A stretch of 56,014 nucleotides of DNA. Origin: UMGS172 sp045636945 (GTDB lineage: Bacteria > Bacillota > Clostridia > Oscillospirales > Acutalibacteraceae). Below, in pieces: positions 1-6,919 of this stretch. Positions within the stretch are counted from its first letter, which is position 1; the number at the start of each line of letters is the position of its first letter. The notes under the pieces were generated by a model. That model did not search any database and had not been told where the DNA came from. It saw only the letters and a program-made list of their open reading frames with translations. The translations under genes and the position numbers were made by a program. The DNA is taken from contig JAZTYO010000039.1 of the NCBI GenBank assembly GCA_045636945.1, positions 1 through 56,014 on the forward strand, written 5' to 3'.

Positions 1-1
1 A

Positions 2-154
2 AACTACCGTATCGAACAGCTTGAGAAAAAGGTTGAAAAGCACAACTGCGTTATAGAACGGGTATACCGACTCGAAAAGCATGAGGCAGTTGTTGACGAG
101 GAAATAAAGGTCGCCAACCACCGCATCGACGACCTTGAGGAGTTTCATAAATAA
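2..154 (+). CDS. Partial phage coiled-coil protein (XhlA/haemolysin-like)
   Basis: The last 50 codons of a gene whose start lies left of the window. The residues form an almost unbroken charged helix with heptad-like Leu/Ile/Val spacing (IEQLEKKVEKHN, VYRLEKHEAVVDEE), ending in LEEFHK and TAA. Small coiled-coil proteins of this kind sit directly before the holin in the lysis module of many Firmicutes prophages, and a holin follows here 183 bp downstream. The missing N-terminal part prevents a firm family call; the coiled coil is seen, the phage role is inferred from the neighbour. Confidence 0.6.
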   Translation, partial: NYRIEQLEKKVEKHNCVIERVYRLEKHEAVVDEEIKVANHRIDDLEEFHK

Positions 155-173
155 TGCAATCATTTATGAAACT
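141..173. repeat. Perfect 12-bp inverted repeat over a stop codon
   Basis: AGTTTCATAAAT at 141-152 and its exact complement at 162-173 enclose a 9-nt loop. The left arm contains the last codons and most of the stop codon of the coiled-coil gene. There is no T-run, so it may act as an RNA-stabilising 3' hairpin rather than a classical terminator. Confidence 0.6.
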
Positions 174-311
174 TGTAGGGACAGGCGGTCTGTTCGCGGT
201 CGATTCGTAAATCGACCCTACAAAAACCGTTTAACCCAATGTGTAGGGGACGGATTCATCCGTTCCGTGAAATATATTTTTTGTAGGGATAGGTGTCCCT
301 AACGAATGAAA
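173..311. repeat. Cluster of short TGTAGGG-type hairpin repeats
   Basis: Three units occur in this non-coding stretch. The first is bounded by TTGTAGGG (173-180) and CCCTACAA (226-233) with an inner GGTCGATT/AATCGACC hairpin. The second is an ACGGAT/ATCCGT hairpin after TGTAGGG (about 242-267). The third is TAGGGA/TCCCTA at 294-311. Repeats starting with TGTAGGG are common intergenic elements in Ruminococcaceae-type genomes (recalled, not searched). No gene is visible here. Confidence 0.55.
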
Positions 312-337
312 ACATTTGAAGAAAAAGGAGGGATAAT

Positions 338-544
338 GTGAAAGATTGGTTTAAAAAACATTCAAAGTGGTTCAGGGCCGCAGGTGTCAGAGCCATCAAA
401 ACCGTAGCTCAGACAGCCTTGGCAATGATTCCTGTCGGGGTCAGTGTTCAAGAGGTCGGTTGGCTGACCGTCCTCGGCACTTCCGTTTTGGCAGGTGTTG
501 TGTCCCTTTTGACCTCAATCGCAGGTCTGCCCGAGGTTAAGTAA
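338..544 (+). CDS. r1t-type phage holin
   Basis: A 68-residue protein with a basic N-terminus, a KTVAQTALAMI helix, and a second hydrophobic helix ending LTSIAGLPEVK, which is the characteristic ending of r1t-type holins. Holins form membrane lesions that let the endolysin reach the cell wall. The start is GTG at 338, six bases after AAGGAGG (325-331); the ATG at 336 would run straight into a stop. It follows a phage-type coiled-coil gene and is closed by a terminator. No endolysin is seen to the right, so it would have to lie left of the window or be lost. Confidence 0.8.
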   Translation: MKDWFKKHSKWFRAAGVRAIKTVAQTALAMIPVGVSVQEVGWLTVLGTSVLAGVVSLLTSIAGLPEVK

Positions 545-554
545 TATTAAAAAG

Positions 555-590
555 ACCGCCTTGGGGTATAAACCTTAAGGCGGTTTTTCT
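555..590 (+). terminator. Rho-independent terminator after the holin
   Basis: ACCGCCTT (555-562) pairs with AAGGCGGT (577-584) and is followed by a T-run. It ends the phage-like transcript; the A-run on the left side could also serve the leftward gene at 596-901. Confidence 0.85.
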
Positions 591-595
591 GACAT

Positions 596-901
596 TTAAT
601 CCCTCAGCTTCGGCACAATGCCCTCGTGAAAATGCTTTGGAATATCGGCAATATTCTCCGATGGCAGACCTTGAGAAATGGCAGGAAACATAAACTCGGA
701 GTCGGCGGTTGCCTGAATTTCATAGGTGCCGTAGGTATTTATCATTTCCTCGGCTGTATCGGGCGTAGGGTCCCAAGACCTGACGCGAACGTCCACGGGT
801 ACGTGAAACTTGTGTTCCTTACCCTTGTCCTTGTCTTCCTTTGCGTTTATAAATGCATTGTCGGCATTGTTGCCCGACATATAATTATCGCGTTTTTTCA
901 T
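596..901 (-). CDS. Small hypothetical protein, 101 aa
   Basis: A charged, soluble protein with no signal peptide or membrane segment. The N-terminal third is rich in Lys, Asp and Asn; the rest contains HVPVDVRVRSWDPTP and a segment with EEMINTYGTYEIQATADSE and FPAISQGLP. I do not recognise the family. The start ATG at 901 is preceded by GGGAG at a good distance; a TTG further upstream at 916 has none. It points away from the AraC remnant next to it and shares the terminator with the holin. The good ribosome site and consistent codon use suggest a real gene. Confidence 0.6.
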   Translation of the reverse strand: MKKRDNYMSGNNADNAFINAKEDKDKGKEHKFHVPVDVRVRSWDPTPDTAEEMINTYGTYEIQATADSEFMFPAISQGLPSENIADIPKHFHEGIVPKLRD

Positions 902-948
902 ATTTTCATCTCCCAAAACTATTTTCCCCGATGAACGTTCAAATATTT

Positions 949-975
949 TACTAAAATTTTACGAAAATTTTTAGT
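949..975 (-). terminator. AT-rich hairpin at the end of the AraC remnant
   Basis: TACTAAAATTTT (949-960) pairs with AAAATTTTTAGTA (964-976) around ACG. It covers the stop codon of the leftward AraC gene at 971. It is probably its terminator, though the stem is entirely A/T. Confidence 0.45.
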
Positions 976-1851
976 AAATGTTGAAATGACGGTGCCGTTG
1001 TGCTAAAATCGCCTTTGTGTGTGAGCCGTTGACCGTTGCAAAGCAAAATATATTTTTGGAATGTCTTGCACGGTAGCCTCTCGGGGTTGTTCCCGTGGCT
1101 TCAAGGAACACCTTTCCGAAATAACTTGGGCACTTAAAACCGCACATCTGACCAATCCGTTCAACCGAATAGGCCGTGTTTTGCAAATACTGCTTGGCCT
1201 TGGCACAGCGTATCTGCTTTAAGCGTTCAACAATAGTTTGCTCGCTGACCTGACGGTATTGCTTGTAAAGTGAGTATTTGTTCAAAGATACAGCCAAAGC
1301 AATGTTGTCCAATGATAAATCCTCGGCAAAATGTGTTTCAAGGAATTGGTCAACCTTTTGGGTCAGCAAGGTGGTTTTGGCAAAATAATCGCCCAAGAAC
1401 TCGATAACAAGCGAATATGTAGCCGACGAACGCGAGAAAACGTTGCCGTTGCCGACACATCGGGAATAAAGTGTGCGGACGTTTCGCAAAAGCAGGTCGT
1501 TTACGTTAAACACAAACCAATTACCTGCGTTGTAATGCTTCAAAAGATTGTCGGCACCGTAAAAAGTGACCCACGAGCTGGAAAAATACCGTCATTACCA
1601 GGAAGGTATTCGTGTGGGAAACCTGCACGGATAAATACACCCTGACCGGGTATTAAGGTGATGACACGGTCACCGAATTTGAAAATCCCTTCGCCTTCAT
1701 CTACCCAGATAAAATGGTGACTGCCATAACCGTCTTCGCGTATCATATGTTCCTGATATTCGCAGGAGCCAACGCTGTCCAGCAGGATTGGCAACTTACC
1801 CGATTCATAATAATCGGTTACATTACTCTTGATTTCAAAAAAACATAACAA
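971..1851 (-). pseudogene. AraC-family regulator, frameshifted
   Basis: Two overlapping reading frames together make one AraC protein. The upstream part (about 1540-1846) is the cupin sensor domain (SHHFIWVDEGEG, VFIRAGFPHEYLPG). The downstream part (971-1543) continues at LKHYNAGNWF and holds the two helix-turn-helix units (LSLDNIALAVSLNKYSLYKQYR and SVERIGQMCGFKCPSYFGKVF). Adding one base to the A5 tract at 1582-1586 restores the typical junction FSSSWVTFYGADNLLKHYN. The ATG at 1846, placed eight bases after AAGGAT, is also out of frame unless the A7 tract at 1837-1843 loses a base. Both lesions lie in homopolymers, so sequencing error is possible. Confidence 0.8.
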
Positions 1852-2030
1852 TATCCTTATATAAAAAGTTCGATTTTGCTTTATAAATTATCGTTTGTGA
1901 CAATTTTATTATAATTCAAGCCTCGTTAAATGTAAAAAAGGAAAATTAATAAATAAGGTTGGATGCCATATCCGTCTGTTTTTCACTGCTCGTTATTAGG
2001 TGGTGCTGTCAATATCGGGTAGCGTACATA

Positions 2031-2936
2031 CTACCTCGTCCAGTCTTCACCGTAAATTTCGTGGGCACGATGAACCGTGACAAACGCATTTGTGTCATTG
2101 CGGTTGACTATGCTCAGAAGTTCCGAGTATTGCCGCATTGAAAACGTTACCATAAGCATGGCTTTAGGTTGCTTTGAATATCCGCCCGTTGCATTTACAA
2201 TGGTTGTTGTGCGGTTCATTTTTTCGATTATCTCTTGGCTTATTTCATCGTGCTTTTCGGTAATAATCTGTGCTATTAGTGCCTTTTGACCGCCGACGAA
2301 TATTTTATCGACCATAAGCGCCGAAACAAACACCGAAATTATACCGATAAGTGTCAGCACGAGGTCGTTGAGAATGAAAATGCCGAGTACAATAGGCAGG
2401 GAATCGACAATGAAAATAACCACCGAGCTGCGGAGCTTTTTCACGAATTTGCAGATTACAAAGGCTATAACATCGGTACCGCCCGTAGACCCACCGCCGA
2501 CAAATGCAATAGCACACCCCAATCCTATCAGAACGCCGCCGAAAAGTGCCGAGATAAGCAGAACAATATCTCCGTGTGGTGAGTCCGCAAGACAAAATAC
2601 ACCGCCTAACACGTCGGGCGAGGTGAGTTTAGAAAAAATTGTGATGAACGGGGGATAGATAATGGTGGAAATGAGCGTTTTGGCGGCAAAGCTTTTGCCC
2701 AAAACAAAAAATCCCACTAAAAACAGACTCCAGGTCATAATTGTTATAAGCAGGTCAACCGTTACAAACTTAAACGGTATCACCTTGTCCAAAACTATGG
2801 CAAAACCCGACATTCCACCTACAACAAGGTCAAAAGGAATGATAAAAACTGCCGTTCCGAAGGCTAAAATCAGCGTGCCTAATATCGTAAGACCAACGTT
2901 TTTGAGCATTGGCCATAATTTCTGATTCGTGAGCAT
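2031..2936 (-). CDS. YitT family membrane protein
   Basis: A 301-residue polytopic membrane protein with an N-terminal DUF161 region (GLTILGTLILAFGTAVFIIPFDLVVGGMSG and the glycine-rich AFVGGGSTGGTDV) and a C-terminal cytosolic DUF2179 domain (AKALIAQIITEKHDEI region, ending VHRAHEIYGEDW). This is the standard order and length for the family, whose transport function is not established. The ATG at 2936 was chosen because AGGTGGTGG lies just before it; a GTG at 2948 would overlap that ribosome site. It diverges from the nitrilase remnant at 3120 and stands alone. Confidence 0.9.
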   Translation of the reverse strand: MLTNQKLWPMLKNVGLTILGTLILAFGTAVFIIPFDLVVGGMSGFAIVLDKVIPFKFVTVDLLITIMTWSLFLVGFFVLGKSFAAKTLISTIIYPPFITIFSKLTSPDVLGGVFCLADSPHGDIVLLISALFGGVLIGLGCAIAFVGGGSTGGTDVIAFVICKFVKKLRSSVVIFIVDSLPIVLGIFILNDLVLTLIGIISVFVSALMVDKIFVGGQKALIAQIITEKHDEISQEIIEKMNRTTTIVNATGGYSKQPKAMLMVTFSMRQYSELLSIVNRNDTNAFVTVHRAHEIYGEDWTR

Positions 2937-3069
2937 CAAATCCACCACCTACATATATATTATTTGTCTATATAATAGAATGATACAATATAAATTAATG
3001 CTTGTCGACACCATAAAATGCTGAGATTTATAAAAAAATATTGTATTTTGACATTGTTTTGCTTTGTGG

Positions 3070-3098
3070 TTGCAAAACTGTAGCAATGGTGCTAAAAT
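3070..3098 (+). promoter_or_regulatory. Sigma-A promoter before the nitrilase remnant
   Basis: TTGCAA at 3070-3075, 17 bp, then TAAAAT at 3093-3098 with an extended TGC before the -10. The promoter looks intact although the gene it served is broken. Confidence 0.65.
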
Positions 3099-3119
3099 AG
3101 CCCTGAAGGTAGAATTTTT

Positions 3120-3616
3120 ATGAAGGTTTGTTTGATTCAGCCGAGTATTCGACCGATTATTTGAGAACAGAGGAATTGTTTTATAAGGGTTATATTGATA
3201 TGCTCGACAAGTGCGACGAAAGTATGGATATTATCGTTATGCCCGAGTCGTGCGATATGCCCGTATTGTGCAAAACAGTTGAACAGAAGATTGAGACAGT
3301 TGAACGATTCAACAAGATTTTCGTGGACAAGATTTGCGAAACAGCCAAGCGTTGCAATGCGCTTGTTTTCACAAATGCACGTTGGGATTCGGGAAAGGGA
3401 TACGTCAACACAACCTATGCCGTAAACCTTGAGGGCGATATTGTCTATAAATATTTTAAACAACATCCCGTCCTGAAAGAGGTGGCTTCGCCTGAACAGG
3501 ATACCGACAACGCATTTGAATTTACCGAGCTCGACGTTGTGGAGATTGACGGAATCCGTTTCGGTTTCTTAACCTGCTACTATTTCTATTTTCACGAGAT
3601 GTTCGGCAATATGTGA
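3120..3616 (+). pseudogene. Carbon-nitrogen hydrolase (nitrilase family), broken at both ends
   Basis: ATG at 3120 opens MKVCLIQPS, the normal start of this family, but the frame stops after 14 codons. The continuing frame (YSTDYLRTEELFYKGY) is offset by one base around 3144-3150. The catalytic Glu (MPESCDMP), the Lys region (KYFKQHPVLKE) and the Cys (FLTCYYFYF) follow, and then the frame ends at EMFGNM, about 100 or more residues short of a usual nitrilase. The residue after the catalytic Cys-Tyr is Tyr, where Asp is usual in relatives I recall. Frameshift plus C-terminal loss make this a pseudogene rather than a sequencing artefact. Confidence 0.75.
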
Positions 3617-3704
3617 AGCCTTAAGCGGCAACATATCTTATTCAATAGATACATTAACACAAATTTAGGTGGTGGAATTGGTTAAAATTTATCAATTCTA
3701 CCGC

Positions 3705-3733
3705 TTGCATTTTTAGTATTGGTGTGCTAAAAT
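3705..3733 (+). promoter_or_regulatory. Sigma-A promoter of the antiporter gene
   Basis: TTGCAT at 3705-3710, 17 bp, TAAAAT at 3728-3733 with extended TGC. A weak hairpin (GGTGGAATTG with CAATTCTACC) lies just upstream at about 3671-3701 and could end the nitrilase transcript. Confidence 0.7.
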
Positions 3734-3807
3734 ATGTAACCGAAATCTGCCGTGCGTTTTGACGGTGGATTTTGTTGTGTGAAAATATTTTAAAAGAAGA
3801 TGATTTT

Positions 3808-5109
3808 GTGGCTTTATTATCAGTATCAATCGCTCTCTTTGCAGGACTTTTGATGACCCGTGCATTCAAACCGTTGAAGTTACCTTCGGTTACCGCTTAC
3901 CTTATTGCAGGTGTGCTTATCGGGCCTTACTGTCTTGGTGCACTCGGTATCACAGGGCTTGGCTTCAATACCCATACCGACGTTTCGACACTGTCGGTCG
4001 TATCAGAGGTTGCTTTGGGATTTATCGCATTTTCAATCGGTAACGAGTTTATTTTGAGTGACCTTAAAAAGACCGGTAAGCAGGCACTCACCATCGGTGT
4101 TTTGCAGGCTGTTGTTGCAATGCTCTTGGTCGATGCCGCTTTGATTGGTATGCATTTCATTATGCCTGACAAGATTTCGTTGGCTCAGGCTCTTACCTTG
4201 GGTGCTATCGCTACCGCAACCGCACCTGCCGCAACCTTGATGGTTGTCCGTCAGTATAAGGCAAAGGGTCCCTTGACCAAGTTGTTGTTACCTATCGTTG
4301 CCTTGGACGATGCTGTCGGTCTTATTGCCTTTGCTGTTTCGTTCGGTGTTGCAAAGACTCTTATCAGCGGTCAGATTGATATAGTTTCAATTATTGTCAA
4401 TCCGATTATTGAGATTATTTGCTCACTTTTGCTTGGTGCAGTTATGGGTTGGGTACTCACTATGCTCGAGAAACTGTTCAATTCAAACACCAACCGTCTG
4501 AATCTTACCATTGCAATCGTATTCTTAACCGCAGCATTGTCAATGTTACAGTTCCACATTGGACCTGTGCAGATTCACTTCTCTTCGTTGCTCACCTGTA
4601 TGATGTTGGGTACAGTGTTTTGCAACATCTGCCCTTTGTCGCACGACCTTATGGGTGCTACCGACAAGTGGACCTCACCCGTATTTGCTTTGTTCTTCGT
4701 TATCAGCGGTGCCGAGCTCAAGCTTGACGTCTTCGCTGATTGGGCTATCGTAATAATCGGTGTAGTCTATATCCTTTCCCGTTCTTTAGGCAAGTATTTC
4801 GGTGCAGCAGGCAGTGCCAAGCTGACAAAATGCTCACCGCAGATTGTAAAATATTTGGGTATAACACTTCTGCCGCAGGCAGGTGTTGCTTTGGGTATGT
4901 GTGCAATCGTTGCAACTTCGCCCGAAATGGGTGCACAGGGTGATTTGGTTCGAAATATCACCTTGTTTGCAGTGCTTATCTACGAATTGGTTGGTCCTAT
5001 TTTGACCAGAATGGCTCTTACCGCCGCAGGGGAGATACATCCTATCTCCGACGATGTTAAGAACCGTCGTGAAACCAAGCTCGAACAAGCCAAAGACCTT
5101 AAAAAATAA
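3808..5109 (+). CDS. Cation/proton antiporter, CPA2 type
   Basis: A 433-residue membrane protein with about twelve hydrophobic segments. The start resembles CPA2 exchangers (FKPLKLPSVTAYLIAGVLIGP), followed by the ATATAPAATL stretch and the paired aspartates of VALDDAVGLIAF (about residues 167-168) expected in the ion path. It probably exchanges Na+ or K+ for protons; the ion cannot be read from sequence. There is no C-terminal TrkA-N domain. The start was set at GTG 3808, because upstream residues in the same frame (to TTG 3772) are polar and atypical; the ribosome site AGAAGA is weak. It is a single-gene unit with its own promoter and terminator. Confidence 0.85.
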   Translation: MALLSVSIALFAGLLMTRAFKPLKLPSVTAYLIAGVLIGPYCLGALGITGLGFNTHTDVSTLSVVSEVALGFIAFSIGNEFILSDLKKTGKQALTIGVLQAVVAMLLVDAALIGMHFIMPDKISLAQALTLGAIATATAPAATLMVVRQYKAKGPLTKLLLPIVALDDAVGLIAFAVSFGVAKTLISGQIDIVSIIVNPIIEIICSLLLGAVMGWVLTMLEKLFNSNTNRLNLTIAIVFLTAALSMLQFHIGPVQIHFSSLLTCMMLGTVFCNICPLSHDLMGATDKWTSPVFALFFVISGAELKLDVFADWAIVIIGVVYILSRSLGKYFGAAGSAKLTKCSPQIVKYLGITLLPQAGVALGMCAIVATSPEMGAQGDLVRNITLFAVLIYELVGPILTRMALTAAGEIHPISDDVKNRRETKLEQAKDLKK

Positions 5110-5113
5110 AACT

Positions 5114-5150
5114 AAAAACCTCACCGACCGTTTGGTTGGTGAGGTTTTTG
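5114..5150. terminator. Bidirectional terminator
   Basis: AAAACCTCACC (5115-5125) pairs with GGTGAGGTTTT (5138-5148), flanked by A- and T-runs. It lies between two convergent genes and suits both. Confidence 0.9.
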
Positions 5151-5162
5151 TTTGTCAGAAAT

Positions 5163-6437
5163 CTATTCTGTTATTACTTTTTCAACGAACTCGACCTGCA
5201 AGATAGTTCCGTTAAGCAAAACGGGTGATTCGGTTACGGTCGAAGGGGTAACACCGTCGGTCATAAGTCCCATTCCTATATAGTAGGTATCACCGTTTTT
5301 CTCGAGGCTCATTGCCGAAACACCGTAATCAAATGAATATATCTCGGTTAAATCCGTTTCTTCGGTATATTCAAAAATTTTGTTTGTGTAGGTGATTATC
5401 GACTTTGGCTGTCCGTTTTCGTCAACCGTTTCGGTTGTATGCTTTTGGGATGTCAGAATGTATAGCCTGTTATCTCTAACCAACAAGTCCTGAACGTACG
5501 CATTGTCGGGAATGTTGTGACGTGTCGCCTCGGTGAAATCCTTTGAGGAGTAAAGAATTCCTGCCGAGAAATAGAATCGACCGTCAAAAAAAAGAGCCTT
5601 ATTCAATGGGGTCTGTCGGTTTGCACCGTTGCTTTCAACACCCAGTGCTCCGATTTGTGTAAGGTATCTGAAGGCTTCACCGTCATATTTAAAGACCGAA
5701 AATGTCTTTGATTTGCCGTTGCCATCAGTAAGCCAACAAAAGGCATAAAGCCTATCGTCTGATTCAAAAAGATTGTAGCAACGTGAGTAACCGTAATCGG
5801 GGTTATTAAGAATAGCGGTATCCTCATAGCAAATCGGAATGTTGGTGTAGTTTATACCGTCTTCGGTCATCTGAACTGGGGATTGCTTGTTGTTCGAGGT
5901 ACCTATACCGTAAAAGGTCTTGCCTTGATACCTTGCTATATCAAACATATGAACACCGCAAGGTACTGTGCGGTCGGTTTGCCAACCCTCAGTAGAATAG
6001 GTATAAAAACTTCCATTTTCCCAACCCAATTTAGGGTCGGTGCCGGTTATTATAAGCTTTCCGTCAATTATCTCAAAATTGGCAACGGCTTCATCGTTAA
6101 CCTTGCCCGTGTCGGTCCAAAGCTTGGTTTCCGGGTCATATTGCCACACACTGCATGGACCTGAGTTTTGTCCGTAATCTCCGCACCCGACGTAAAGCTT
6201 GCCGTCGAAAAAAGCAATGTCCCACGGATTGCGGGAGTTGGCGAATTGAGAAGTAAAGGAGTTGGCGGTCGGGATACCCAATTCGGTCATTTCGGGTACT
6301 TTTATTACAGTTGATTTTTCTGCATCTTGATTATGCAAAACTTCGGATGTGGGAGGTACTACGGGATACTTATATTGATATAACGTTGTCAGTCCTAAAC
6401 CGACAGTTAAAAGAGCAATCGCAATCGGTCGTTTCAA
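5163..6437 (-). CDS. Membrane-anchored beta-propeller-like protein, unknown function
   Basis: A 424-residue protein with one N-terminal hydrophobic helix (PIAIALLTVGLGL) that acts as an anchor or uncleaved signal, then an extracellular part built of recurring blade-like strands such as PWDIAFFDGKLYVGCGDY, FEIIDGKLIITGTD, YNLFESDDRLYAFCW, KALFFDGRFYFSAG and DLLVRDNRLYILTS. These F-DGRLY repeats at about 45-60 residue spacing suggest a six- or seven-bladed propeller like Kelch or sorting-receptor folds. TTG at 6437 was chosen because GGGAGGTG stands five bases before it; no ATG is available. No operon partner. Ligand and role are unknown. Confidence 0.7.
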   Translation of the reverse strand: MKRPIAIALLTVGLGLTTLYQYKYPVVPPTSEVLHNQDAEKSTVIKVPEMTELGIPTANSFTSQFANSRNPWDIAFFDGKLYVGCGDYGQNSGPCSVWQYDPETKLWTDTGKVNDEAVANFEIIDGKLIITGTDPKLGWENGSFYTYSTEGWQTDRTVPCGVHMFDIARYQGKTFYGIGTSNNKQSPVQMTEDGINYTNIPICYEDTAILNNPDYGYSRCYNLFESDDRLYAFCWLTDGNGKSKTFSVFKYDGEAFRYLTQIGALGVESNGANRQTPLNKALFFDGRFYFSAGILYSSKDFTEATRHNIPDNAYVQDLLVRDNRLYILTSQKHTTETVDENGQPKSIITYTNKIFEYTEETDLTEIYSFDYGVSAMSLEKNGDTYYIGMGLMTDGVTPSTVTESPVLLNGTILQVEFVEKVITE

Positions 6438-6552
6438 CTCCACACCTCCCAAAAACCTTTCTTTTATCAGTATACCATAAAGTGTGATTTTTTCAATATT
6501 AAATGTTGGTCAAAAAATAGTTGAAAATGGAATAATTTTCTTTAAAAAGTGC

Positions 6553-6581
6553 TTGACAAATCGTTGACTTAGGAGTATTAT
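6553..6581 (+). promoter_or_regulatory. Promoter of the feo operon
   Basis: TTGACA at 6553-6558, 17 bp, TATTAT at 6576-6581. Transcription should begin near 6588, so the first palindrome at 6591 sits on the start site, as expected for repression. Confidence 0.8.
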
Positions 6582-6590
6582 ATTAACAAA

Positions 6591-6606
6591 GTTAGCAAAG
6601 GCTAAC
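6591..6606. promoter_or_regulatory. Palindromic operator 1 upstream of feoA (DtxR-like)
   Basis: A perfect GTTAGC-N4-GCTAAC palindrome right after the -10 element. It resembles the TTAGG-type half sites of iron- or manganese-sensing DtxR/IdeR/MntR repressors rather than a Fur box. The repressor gene is not in the window. Confidence 0.65.
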
Positions 6607-6624
6607 TATTTCGTTTAAAATTCG

Positions 6625-6640
6625 GTTAGCTGTTGCTAAC
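6625..6640. promoter_or_regulatory. Palindromic operator 2 upstream of feoA
   Basis: A second GTTAGC-N4-GCTAAC palindrome with a different centre (TGTT instead of AAAG), 34 bp from the first, centre to centre, i.e. about three helical turns. Two sites on the same face would permit cooperative binding. Confidence 0.65.
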
Positions 6641-6670
6641 TCAGAAAGCGGATAAAATGGGGGATTGACA

Positions 6671-6892
6671 ATGAAAACGCTGAAGGAGGTCCGTGTTGGC
6701 GGAACCGTAAAGGTTGTTAAGCTCCACGGTGAGGGTGCTGTTAAACGCAGAATTATGGATATGGGCTTGACCAAGGGCGTCAACGTATATGTACGCAAGG
6801 TAGCGCCGTTGGGTGACCCCGTTGAGATAAACGTCAGAGGTTATGAACTGTCTTTAAGAAAGGCCGATGCCGAAATGGTAGAGGTTGAGTAA
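6671..6892 (+). CDS. feoA: Ferrous iron transport protein A
   Basis: A 73-residue SH3-like protein with the FeoA pattern: GGTVKVVKLHGEGAVKRRIMDMGLTKG followed by VNVYVRKVAPLGDPVEINVRGYELSLRK. FeoA is a small cytosolic partner that stimulates FeoB. ATG 6671 was taken as start behind a GGGGGATT site; the in-frame TTG at 6665 is too close to that site. It is the first gene of an operon with feoB 27 bp downstream, and lies behind two probable metal-responsive operators. Confidence 0.95.
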   Translation: MKTLKEVRVGGTVKVVKLHGEGAVKRRIMDMGLTKGVNVYVRKVAPLGDPVEINVRGYELSLRKADAEMVEVE

Positions 6893-6919
6893 ATATAAGG
6901 CCGACGAAAGAGGATTTGT

